From Phanerodontia chrysosporium (lineage: Eukaryota > Basidiomycota > Agaricomycetes > Polyporales > Phanerochaetaceae), in assembly GCA_001910725.1 (NCBI GenBank), contig MJGA01000004.1, forward strand, positions 496,001 to 560,000: DNA of 64,000 bases, read 5' to 3'. A program made the translations under genes and the position numbers. Of the stretch, positions 22,678 to 33,056 are shown one piece after another. Within the stretch, counting starts at the first letter, position 1. Each line of letters opens with the position of its first letter. Below the pieces are notes generated by a model. That model did no database searches and was not told where the DNA came from. It saw only the letters and a program-made list of their open reading frames with translations.

Positions 22678-24711
22678 ATGGACGAAGATTTCGAGATGAA
22701 TGATGACCTCTGGTTCGAAGACGGCACTGCTGTTCTACGGGTCGACCAGACGCTATTTCGCGTCCACCGTGACCTTCTGGCAAGCCAGTCTGCAATTCTG
22801 CACGCGCTCTTTGCGTCAGCGCAAGATACGTACGACGACTGCGTACTTGTGCAACTCAACGACAATAAAGAGGACGTGCGTCTCCTTCTATCTGCACTAT
22901 ACCACTGGAAGTGAGAAGCTACTGCCCACTGCTTTCTATCTCGCATGAATAACCTCTTTCGTTTCTAGCTTCCTCGCCTCGCCTTTGTCTGATGAGAAAG
23001 ATGTGCTAGCTCTCCTTCAGATCACTGCAAAATACCAGTTTCAAGCCTTACGAAGCGCCATAGTCAACGGCCTCGAGCCCTACTTTCCAACTAGCTACGA
23101 CTCCTGGACTAGTAAACGACACATATTCGGAAAAGCAAATCCCTTCTCCAGGAAAGGCGCCATCATCGCGTTTGCTAACATCGCTCGGGATGCCGCCCCA
23201 TCCTTGCTACCCGCCGCACTACTCTCGCTTTTTCGATACCACGAAGGGTATGATGGACCTTTTAACAAGGGCAAATTTCAAGGACAGCTGGTGGTGCTGG
23301 ACGCCTCCCTCGAGCTTGCCGTCTTGCGTGGCCGTCTTGCGCTTAGCCGCGTCGCGCGGACAACGGTGTTTTCAAGCCTTTTCGGCCCTTCAGCCGGAGA
23401 AGAAGACGACATGCACTCCCAGTGCAATGCCAGCAAGGCCGCGGGCGCAAAGTCTCTGAGCGCCAGCGACGGCACGGTAAACCCCTTCCAAGATCCCCTG
23501 CGCACCTCGACTTGGAACACGAGCTGCTGCGAGCAATGCAAGGATACCCTGGAATCTGACTGGCACGCCGGTGCACGCGACGCTTGGGATCAGCTCCCAC
23601 TTGCTTTTGGACTTCCGGAGTGGAACATCCTTCGATACGAAGACTCTGTGACGGCACCTAGCGTTGACATCGTGGATGAGTCAGGCTCAACTCGTTGCGG
23701 AGATTTCTGGATCCCAGAGGGCACCGTCGTCCTGCGGGCAGGGAACATGCTGTTCCGCGTCTACAAGGACATCCTTGCGAAGCAATCGCCGTTCTTCTCT
23801 GAGATGTTTGCCCTGCCGCAACCGCCAGATGGGGAGCAGTATGATGGAGTCCCTATCTTGGACATGCATGACCCAGCAAAAGACGCACGGGCTTTACTGT
23901 CCGCAATGTATAGACCTTAGTAAGTTCTCCACCTTGCGCAGTCGTATGATCTCTCATGTGTTAGCGTAGCTCAATGTTCGCCCCGTCACGAAGCGCTCTT
24001 CCTGCCCTTCCCGCCGACGAGTTATTCACGCTCACGCTCCTGCGCATGAGCGACAAATATCAAGTCACGCAGATCCGAGGGACGCTGCTGGACGCGCTCG
24101 AACCATACTTCCCGACGACCTACGCCGGCTGGCAGGAGCGCGTTCGGCAGGAACGCTTCCTCGCAGAGGGTGTGCAGACCCCGTTTTCTACGAAGGGCGC
24201 CATCATCGCATTCGCAAATGCCGCCGAGGTCGTCGCGCCGCACTTGTTGCCCGCGGCGCTGCTCGCACTGGTGCCGCACAGCGCGCAGGCGTCGCTGGAC
24301 GAGCCGTTCGCGCAGGCCCGCGTGCGGCAGACGCTCGTTACGTCGCTGCGCCCGACCCTCGAGCTCGCCGTGCTCCGCGCGCGACCGCTGCTCGACGTTG
24401 TCGCGAGGGAGCAGGCCTACACCCCGCTGATCACCGGCCCCCTCGAGCATTGTCGGCGACCGGGGCCGTGCGCTGAAGCTTGCGAGCACACGCTGCGCAA
24501 GCTGCTGGATGCTGGCCGCGGCAACGTCAATCCGTTCTTGTACACGAAGGAGCTTCCGGGATGGGACCCCGATCTCTTCTGCAGGCGGTGTCTGCAAGAC
24601 TTGGAATTGCGGTTCTCGATGGGCATGCCCCAGGTGTGGGAGCAACTACCTGTGTTTTTCGGCTTGTCAGAGTGGAATGTACTCCTGGGCCAAGGCGACG
24701 TCGTCATGTAG
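22678..24711 (+). CDS. Tandem double BTB/POZ-domain protein
   Basis: 641 residues encoded in exons 22678-22910, 22969-23919 and 23970-24711. Each half is a complete copy of one unit. The BTB core in unit 1 is LWFEDGTAVLRVDQTLFRVHRDLL...SALYHWN; in unit 2 it is FWIPEGTVVLRAGNMLFRVYKDIL...SAMYRPY. Each is followed by a helical region with LEPYFPT and F(S)xKGAIIAFAN...LLPAALL. Each ends in a C-terminal cysteine module (CCEQCKDTLE; FCRRCLQDLE) closing with W(D/E)QLP..FGL.EWN(I/V)L. In each unit an intron interrupts the same position in the same phase. BTB domains mediate dimerisation and often bind Cullin-3 ligases. This subfamily is widespread in Agaricomycetes without known function. The frame is continuous between units, so I call one gene rather than two. 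Confidence 0.85.
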
Positions 24712-25363
24712 GCCTCGTTCCTGATTGCCTTCTGTTGCTCTGTAGTGTTGGTGTAGCATGGTTTCTCCTGTTCTCTTTTCTTGTCGATTGTCTTCAGGGC
24801 AGGGCCCTATGATAGATTGTACAGCGGTATAATGTATACAACCTTTGCAGACCTCGCAGCTATAAAATGGTCGTGCTGCGTCTAGTCTCGAGTCGCCTTT
24901 CTCAGCCGCTTCTATCGTCAAACGTCGCGGCATGTGTACCAGTATTGCAGACATTCTATTTAACGTTCATGTACTATACTACCCAGTTGAACAAACAGAC
25001 TATGTATACGCAGCAGAGGAAAAAGTGAATGCAAGAGGTGCCACAGGCAAAACAAAGACCGACAGCGGCGCTGCAGGGACCAATAGAAACAGTCAGAGTG
25101 CACGTGGGGGCGGTGGGCTAGGGCGGAGACAAGTTGCGGGATGTAAAGATAAGAGGGGAAAGTCCAGAGTTCGGAGGGACGCCGAGGCCACGCAGGGCGT
25201 GCCAGCAGGGGTTTAGTAGGAATAAAGATACAGTCTCTGGGTTCAGGGACGAACAAATTATACTTGAGAGAGAAAGAAGGAAACACAGCAAACTCCGTCC
25301 TCCAACACAATGCGCGAAACAGCGAACATAGTCCAGCAGGCCAACGAAGACAGGAGGACACGT
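24712..25363. other. Spacer between convergent BTB and sugar-transporter genes
   Basis: It holds two 3' untranslated regions. Open frames here are antisense or short. A purine-rich stretch at 25020-25270 has no coding signature that I can support. Confidence 0.35.
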
Positions 25364-27220
25364 TCATGATGCACGGTCGAGAGACGGCCGCGCGGAGCTC
25401 GCGAGGGAACTTGGCGGGCGGGAGGATGGGTAGGACCCGAGCGCGCTGCCGGGGCGCGAGGCGGGGTACGAGCCCGTCTGGGTGAGTAGCTGGTACTCCT
25501 GGCCACCGCCGTCGATCTCCGCGCGCCCGGAGAAGGACGCGGAGCGGAAGAGCGACATGCGCTTCGCGAAGACCTTCGTCGCGCGCAGCGGCGCAGCGAA
25601 GAACTGACCCTGCTTCCGCGACGCGCCCGGCGACGGCAGCGCGCCGCCCTCGCCCGGGAACGGCCCCAGGATCGGCGCGTGCCGGTCCGTGGGTGACGAG
25701 GGAAGGATTTCGACGGCGAGTGGTGGTACGGCGGGCGTGTGCCTGTTGCTGAGGCAAGAGAGGAGAGCGAGGACGTCGATGCGCGCCGCGAGAGGGTGCC
25801 GCCTGTGAGCTCGAGGGCAGAAGCGTTCCGGGAAGAGCAGAAGGTCGGGCGGCGCCAATGCCAGCTCCATGAGCGGGATTCACGAGATCCTTCGCTACCG
25901 CTAGTGGATGATGAAGAGTCCGGCTGGTTGTACATCCAGGTAGCGATCAGCACAACGGTAGCGCCGACAATGAAGGAGACGGTGATCTCGAAGTTGAAGA
26001 GCGCGACGGATGCCAGGAAGGAGATGACGATGCTCAGACTCGTGGCGAAGCCTTTCAGGATGTTGTCCGCATACTTGATGACGAGGGCAGTGAGCAGACC
26101 ACCGAGGACCTGGGTAAGCACAGTAGCCCATGCCCACACACCAAAGTTCTCGAAGAGGCTCGTGCTGAACCATCCCGATGGAGTAGTAGGCGTAGAGTTT
26201 GAGTTTCCAGAGAAGACAATCGGAACCAGGGCCGGTAGCAGCGAGAAGAGCGATAGCTGCACGTTGCGAACCCAAAGGTCACCTGGCGAGTTCTTGAGCA
26301 CCATCTCGAAGTAGACGCCCGCGAGTCCAGAGGTGAAGCAGGCAGCAACGACAGCCATGAAACCCTTAAAGGCGTTCATATCGCGCTGAACTTCGTCCGA
26401 GGACTTGTGACCGCTACCGCTCTGGATCTGCACGATGCCGACACCGATGGCAAGGAAGAGCAACGCCAGCCACTTGACGGGACTGAGCTTCTTGCGAAGC
26501 ATCACGACAGAGAATGCGGCTGTCGTGAGGATCTTCATCTGGTAGCTAACCTGGAATGTGGCAGCTTCCAGGTTCGACACGGCAACAAACTGCAGATTAT
26601 TTTGGATAACTGGTCAAAGCATGGTCAAGACTCGGGATATATGCGCAAGTTGAGGACTGTGCGCACCATATAATATAGCGGGTATCGACAATTTCCAGCA
26701 ATCACTCCGGAAGACCTCCTTTCCAAGCCGCCTAAACCGCGACAACCACACCCATGGGTTCAACAAAGAGGTCGATGACTGCGAACCAAGCGGCTGGTAC
26801 TGCGGGGCATACGAGTCGAGTCTTGAGAAGGCAACGACAAGCGAGATGGATCCCTTCAAGAGTTCGACCATGAGGACGGCGGCCGCAGCGGAATAGGTAT
26901 GCGAGGGTGCAGCAGACACGCGCGACCAGTGCATGATAAGCGTGAGCGCCGCGTTTTGGACTGCCAGAGTCACAAGCCTGAAGGGCGGGACGGGAGTTAG
27001 CTCAGGCTCGGACCCGCCGCGTCGATCGCGGCGGCGTGAAACGCATGGCAGTCGCGACGTACGAGACATATTTCAAGGGCAGACCACATATCGACGGGAC
27101 CGCAGGCGCGGCAGCCTCGACGGGCAGCCCGAGCTCCTCCTTCTCGTACGCGTCATCGTCGTGCAGCTGGACCTCGAAGTGGAGAGACGGGTCCTTGTGC
27201 TGTTCGGCAGTTTGAGACAT
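25364..27220 (-). CDS. Nucleotide-sugar transporter (UDP-galactose / CMP-sialate transporter family, SLC35A-like)
   Basis: It would exchange a nucleotide sugar for nucleoside monophosphate across the Golgi membrane, supplying glycosylation. The cytosolic head is MSQTAEQHKDPSLHFEVQLHDDD. The helices begin LPLKYVSLVTLAVQNAALTLIMHWSR, and the family core reads ILYVIQNNLQFVAVSNLEAATFQV, YQMKILTTAAFSVVMLRKKL and WLALLFLAIGVGIVQIQ. Later come GLAGVYFEMVLK, WVRNVQLSLFSLLPAL and YADNILKGFATSLSIVISFLASVALF. These are hallmark SLC35A segments. A Ser-rich cytosolic tail follows. Its frame slips by one base near 25750; the continuation (PPLAVEILPSSPTDRHAP ... LDRAS) looks natural and stops at 25366-25364. 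The unshifted frame gives an Arg/Ser-rich tail of low plausibility. Confidence 0.9.
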
Positions 27221-29342
27221 GAGTGTTCCAGAAAGTAATATGTAGTGACGTGGGGGTATATCGTGTGCGCGGCGAGAATTAGGAAGATCTAGGGGAGAAA
27301 CCTGGCTTGTCTACCAGCTTGCGCTGCAGCTGGTGCGGTGTCGTGGCGTCGTCGTCGTCGGCGTCGTGGGCGGACGGGAGTCGAGAGGAGGGGGAACCGG
27401 GAGCTCGCCTGGCGAAAGCGCAACGCCGAGTTGTTAAACGGTTGGGCGTGGGAAATTTCATAACACAGGCTTCGCCCGCTTCCTTACCCGCGCTAAGCCG
27501 CGCGCTGCATCAACGTTGATGCCCGCCGCCGCCTCCTCGTCCTCATCCTCGCAACCTCCATCTCCGACGCTCCACCGATATCTGCACCCCAGCACAGCGT
27601 ATGCACCGCGAGGCAACAACCGGGGTGTACATCTGCATCTGCATCTAGCAGCGACAGACGCACCGAACGCAGCCATCGTCCGCAAGCCCCGCGGCGGCCT
27701 TGATCCCCGCGCGCCGCACCCAGCCCAGGCACGGCAAAAGCTATACGCCTCCGCCCCCGATCCGTACAGGACGGGCACCGAGGGCTCTGTCCTCAGCCCC
27801 ACCAGCGAGGCTCCCAGCGTGCGCAGCGCACTCGTTGACGGTCAGGGTCCCGCCAAGAATGCACCGCCTCGCGAAGCGGTCCCCTCGAAATGAGGCGCCA
27901 TCGGACCCTGTGTTGCGACCCATCCATTCGTCGATAGCCCTCTGGCATACCGTCATGCACCCTCTCCACCACCTGTGATATCCTGCTGTTCTCGCCCGAA
28001 AATAGCGCTGCGATCTTGCGCGGGTGCACTCATCACCCGGCGCGACGCCTTACCGCTTCGCAGACGCTCCACGTCGCGCACTCTGTACGCTTCGCCACGT
28101 CTGTGCGTACCGCTATCCGCTATCGCGAGCACGCCAGCGCGTGACGCACGCCCCGCAGCTCGCAGGATCAGCGTGTTTTCCCAGGGAGGACTAGCCTCCC
28201 CGCGCGCGCCCCCGCAAGAAGATCGCCACCCGGACGTCCTCCCATTGAGACCCAAGGTTCGGTGGCGCCCCCGCGCAGCTGCGGGAGCGAGGCGAAACAG
28301 CCGATGTGTCCGCGTCGAGGTCGACGTACCGCACAGCACGGCCCCATGACCGACCGCGCGTGCTTCTCCGCAGGCCTTTCACGAGAACACGCCTTCGGTA
28401 TGCCGCGTCGAGGTGCTGCGCATCTCTGCAAACCCGCAGATGCGGCGCCTGCCCATGACGGTCTGTGGGAGGTATAACGAGAGTACAAACAGGGTTGTGA
28501 TAGGGTGCTGCTTAATCTCCCTGCTCCGCCTTGTATTCTGAACGCTACAGATTTCCAAGGATGCAATTATAGCCGCATTGCTAGACACCTCAGTACCGCC
28601 CGCTTACTTGGACCACGCCCGATCAATCCTCGAGACTCCGGTGAGCCATGTACGCCATCGATCTCCTCCCAACACATTTGTAGGCCCAGTATTAGCGTAG
28701 CCTCTATTGGGCCCAAGCCGACGACACGTCGCATTGCCTCGACTCGCATGAGCCACGACGCGGCCCCGGGCGCGGCCAGCGTCCAGGCCTGAAATATACT
28801 CGGCGGCAGATCTTAGCAGATAGCTCACCGCACAATGCAAGAAAGGTCCTGTCGAACGCCCCGAAGGCCTTCCCCGCTCGTATCCCTGAGCGTCGGCGAG
28901 CCTCGCCCAGGCACGCGACGTGCCCCCCTAGCAACGAGCAGAAAAAAAATCACGGATGTGGCGGCGACCTCAGCTCTAGAGTCTTCTCCTGAACATTGCA
29001 AGGAAGGGGGTTCTAGGGAATTTTATCAGAGTTGTCCCTCGTTAGATCCGCCTCTCGGAGACGTCTCGATTGGCAACACCGCACAGAGAAAGTGGTTGAG
29101 TATGCAACGGCCGGTTCGGGCGAAATGTTTCCACGCCACGAAGCAGAACCCTTTCGATAAGCCCCCGTAAGCGCTCGCGCCAAATGCGGTGTTCTCAAAA
29201 CGATGTGCTGCTAGCATACAATCCAATCCCACCCAGCTAGGCATCGTGTGTGCGCCCAAGCTCGATTGACCAGCCGTGCAGCAACCTGCCACGATGTCGA
29301 GCAGAGCCTGGGCGCAGGATCGTCATCCCTCAGATTGGTCAA
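27221..29342. other. 2.1-kb GC-rich spacer with no supported gene
   Basis: The upstream flank of the sugar-transporter gene and downstream flank of OTU1. The plus strand is pyrimidine-rich and GC-rich. An open frame at 27516-27893 (Ser/Pro/His-rich) has no recognisable domain and is probably chance in this composition. Confidence 0.4.
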
Positions 29343-30647
29343 TCAATACTCTCCAAATTCGACGTGCCCAGTCTCCTTTGCATGCTGCCGCGCCTCCTTC
29401 TCGCCCTTCAGCCCTTTCTTGCAGATCTGTGGAAACATACACGACTCAGCGCCGAACATTTAACGCTTTCAAAACACCACATACCTGACATCGCAAGTCA
29501 AACGTCGCCGTGTTCGTGTACGCACGCTTCGCACGCAGCTTGTCCGCAAGTTTCTTGGCAGCCTGGAGGACAGGGTCTTCGTCGTCCTCGCGCTCGCGCG
29601 GAACGATCGTCTGGTGGAAATCATCGGGCGCATCGAGCATCGGCGCGATGGTCGCCGCGTCATAGTGGATGCCCGAGTACACGAGCACGCACCGGTTTCC
29701 CGAGTCCGCGCCCGGCGCGGGCGCGAAGCGGTCGATGCGCCCCGTCTCAACGTCCACGGACGCAATTTCCGTGCTGTAGTGCTTCGCGAGCACCGCGAGC
29801 TCGATCGCGCCGCCCCACGTGTTCGGCTTCAGGATCGTCGAGATGTACTCGTCTCGCGGTCGTCTGCGGGCCCGATGAGATCCGCGAACATTGAGCAATT
29901 GCAAAGACACGACGCACCCGAGGATGGCCTCGTTCCAAGTCTCCATGTCCTTCCTGATCTCGTCCGCCACAACTATCAGGGTGCACGATCAGCACCTCGC
30001 CCCCCACACGCACATCCAAGCCACGCGACGCACTTTTTCGGATCTGCTGCGCCTTGGACATGTCCTGCTCAAAGACGAGCGCGATGGCATTGAACAAACA
30101 TGAATTATCGTCTGGTACAATCTGGAGCCCAGCTTTGTCAGTGCATATAGCCACAATCCGCAACGCGCCACGACGTACCCGGTGCACAAGGTATCCCCCT
30201 TCTGTCGGTACATAGTCCGGCCCGCTTGCCTGAGGCGCTGTCGGTGCGGGTGTCGCAGTGACAGGGGCGGTGGCCTGAGCGCGCGTAAGGCCCGTCATGG
30301 GCGCCGCGGGGGATACATCGGATACTGCGCTCGGTGCAGAGGGCGCAGAACGCGCGGCACCGGGCTTCTGCGTGACGATGAGCTGCTCGCCGGGCTTGAG
30401 CCCGAGGCTCTCGAGCGGGAGTTCGGGAATGAGTGTGAGGGGATGTGGCGGGTATCCTGCTTTGACTGCGCGGCGTCAGAATGCGGGAGGGAAGGTGTGA
30501 AGGCGTGGCGTACGCACGGTCTTGCTGTGACGGAGGTATTTCGGTCACCGCGAATATCTCTTGCTGTAGGTCGAGCACTGTGAAGGCATCGAGGTCGACT
30601 TGAAGCGTTGAAACGCCCTTGGGATGGCGCAGACGTATGGGGGCCAT
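29343..30647 (-). CDS. OTU1: OTU1 / YOD1-type deubiquitinating cysteine protease
   Basis: It would remove ubiquitin chains from substrates handled by the Cdc48/p97 ATPase in ER-associated degradation. The N-terminal ubiquitin-like (UBX-like) domain starts MAPIRLRHPKGVSTLQVD and contains the GYPPHPL loop and LGLKPGEQLIV. A Ser/Ala/Pro linker leads to the OTU catalytic domain. This has VVPDDNSCLFNAIALVFEQ (catalytic Asp and Cys), WGGAIELAVLAKHYSTEIASVD and GIHYDAA (catalytic His). The C-terminus carries a C2H2 zinc finger, CQ-ICKKGLKGEKEARQHAKETGH, ending VEFGEY. Five to six introns join in frame with no break. This domain order is that of yeast Otu1 and human YOD1. Confidence 0.93.
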
Positions 30648-30887
30648 GGCGGTTGTGGTCAGACGATGTGTGAGCAGACTCGAGCTTGTGTTGAAGTTAT
30701 CGCGCTGCGTCATCGGCTTCCACGTGGTTGGTTAGGCGCTCATTCTCAGGATACGAACCACGAGCGCGGCCACCAAGGCGTTGCGACACGTCGAACCAGA
30801 CATATGCCAGCTGAATATGTGTAGATATGTACAACTGAGGAGGAGTAGATGGTGCAACTTACTACCCAAGAAGGATTCTCGAGATTC

Positions 30888-32328
30888 CTAAACCTCACTA
30901 GCCACCTCAGCCTCCATCTCTTCCTCAAGCAAAGCCTCTTCCTCCCCACCCTCTTCCTCTTCCTCCTCATCTTCCTCCTCTCTTCATCGTCAACAGCGTC
31001 TGCCTGTTCTCCCGCTTCTCGCTCAGCGGCTTGCAAGGCTCTGATCTGTGCGTACCCGTCAAGCCACATGCCGATGAACCCGCTAAGATATATGTAGGTC
31101 GTGACAAACAGACCGACACCTCCAAAGAAGCCCCAGCGCATAAGGCGGAACTGACGTTCCTGCGCTTCCCAAGCGGGTGAGTGGAGCTTCTGGTGTGTCC
31201 GCGGGGCGGGCAGATGCGGGAAGATGGATCGAAGGGAGAAACCGGTGTGCGTGACGGTGCATGGGAAATTATCCGTGAAAGCGATGGCAAAAACACGGTT
31301 GCAGTGCGCAAAGAGGCTCGGGTATGACTCTTCAATCAGCTTCGAAAACAGTGGGTCCGGCTGGCGGGCGTCGAGTAAGTGGATGTGCGCAGCGAAGACG
31401 ACATCGAGCGACGTAGGGCTATCCCCTGTGAGTAACCAGTCCGCAACAAACGGCAGATGGATATGAACTCACAAGTTGACATTGTAGAAATACGAGCGGT
31501 CGCCGAGCATCCGGGAGTAAATATCGAGGAAAGCTTTGGCTTTGTCTATGACCTGTACAAAGTCAGCCGTGCACGAAGACAGTCATGTAGGAAACGTACC
31601 TTTTTCCGTTCAAACGTCTCCTTAAACCGAAGCTTCTCCTGCGCTTTCTTAGTCCTCTTTTTCTGCAGCCTGAAGGAGAAGCGTTGGCGCTCCTTCTCTT
31701 CCTCCTCCTCGATGCCAACGACGTCCCACAACTCTGCAGCTTCCAGACGAGGCTTCCACGACTGGCGGATACGCTCTGGAACGTAGTATTTTTGTGGGAA
31801 AGGAAGTACTGTGGCCAGGGTATGGCGCGTCTGGCGCGTCCAATTCGCGCTGAGGGAATAGTATTCGTGGGCCTAGGGGCAGTGTGTGAGGCAGGAATGA
31901 CACGGTAGCCAGGAAGAGGCGTACCACAAAGTCACCTAGCGTCGATTCAATGTGTGCGACACGAGCAGCGTTTTGTGCTTTCTCCGACGGGCTCAGTCCT
32001 TCGTCAAGGTCCCGCTTCCCTTCGACGGCCAGACGCTCTACGTATCTCACAATGGGCTCAAAACCCGCGACCTGGTGGAGCCCATGGGAGAGGTACGGCA
32101 GCTGACCTGTAGGGCACAGGACAATCAGACACAGTCGGCTGGATGGGTGAACAACACCAACCTACCGCTCGGCGAGGGGTCCGGGTTCGTGGTGTAGTCG
32201 AGCTCGAACTGGTTCGGGATGGCGAGCTGGAGGTAGAGCAGCGCTGCGACGCACGTCGGGTCAAACGAGAGGTTCTGCTCGGTCTTCGGCCAGATGTGGA
32301 GCACTGGGAGGGCAGTGTGTGCAGCCAT
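30888..32328 (-). CDS. SAM37: Mitochondrial sorting and assembly machinery subunit SAM37 / metaxin-like protein
   Basis: Part of the outer-membrane SAM complex that inserts beta-barrel proteins. The start MAAHTALPVLHIWPKTEQNL gives the GST-like N-terminal (Tom37) domain; LPYLSHGLHQVAGFEPIVRYV and WTRQTRHTLATVLPFPQKYYVPERIRQ follow. After a long basic coiled segment (KERQRFSFRLQKKRTKKAQEK), the metaxin C-terminal domain shows YFYNVNL and PTSLDVVFAAHIHLLDAR. A transmembrane helix (WGFFGGVGLFVTTYIYLSGFIG) anchors the C-terminus. One base appears to be missing near 30980. With it restored the tail is a long Glu/Asp block ending MEAEVASEV and stopping at 30890-30888; unrestored, it becomes an Arg/Lys-rich run ending about 30746. 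Confidence 0.85.
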
Positions 32329-33056
32329 CTCGTCGCGGTCGGTGGACAGACGTCCCGTCCTCGAGCGAGTCTGGCACGGCGGCATCACGCATTGCTTTCG
32401 TCACGGACTCACGTGAGCGTCACGATATGTCGGGGCGCCGCCTGTCACGTCCCGAGGCATGCATTGTCCGCCTTGGACTGGGATTTCTCTTTTGTTTGCC
32501 ATACACCATTGCAACAGCTCGTCTTGGAGATATCGCCAACTCTGCACTCTAGTCCTGGCTGTGCTCGAATGCGGCTCAGAACGTAACCTCAAACCACGGC
32601 GCCCCCCACCTCTTGGAATCTGTTTTGCGAGATTCCTTGGGCGCAGGAATTGCACGGTAATCCCTCCTCGACGAGTTGTACGTTCATGATGAACCTCGAT
32701 CGTTGACCGAGGTCTCTCTGGCACAGTCCCTGCATAAGAGCTTGTTTGGACTTCAGGAACCGGTCTGTCCTTGCGTTATGGTATGGCGACAGCAACCAAT
32801 TCGTCTCACTCTGAAAAGGATCCGAAGTCTCGCCCCGGGAGGGCACGCGTTCTCTCTGCAAAGGCCGAGCAGCTGCCCGAGCCACTCGACGCGCCGTCCA
32901 TCACTGAAACGATCACCCCCCGACGCGGTTCTGATGTGAGCACATGCGGGACGACGCCGTCGGCCTGCTGATTTCTTTACCCACTCGCTCGATGTTTTCG
33001 GCGTCGCACACGATGTGCGACTTTAGGTGCGACTCCCATCGTGCCCGCGCGCGACC
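32329..33056. promoter_or_regulatory. Divergent region between SAM37 and FAS1 protein A
   Basis: 730 bases between head-to-head genes. Only short frames. I see no clear TATA element; both promoters are presumed to lie here. Confidence 0.35.

Noticed and set aside
22678..24711. Two separate BTB genes
   Set aside because: No stop codon, promoter or ATG context separates the units; the reading frame is continuous through 23660-23700.
25258..25750. Arg/Ser-rich C-terminus of the sugar transporter read without a frame change
   Set aside because: Its composition (SRARAARCRRRAR and similar) is typical of an out-of-frame GC-rich sequence, while the shifted frame gives an ordinary tail ending at 25364.
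27516..27893. 125-codon plus-strand open frame
   Set aside because: No domain, low-complexity Ser/Pro/His composition, GC-rich context and no splice partners; likely chance.
30746..30980. Basic tail (RKMRRKRKRVGRKR) on SAM37
   Set aside because: It arises from the +1 frame of a GAG/GAA repeat; one restored base gives a uniform acidic tail with a proper stop, so I favour the acidic version.
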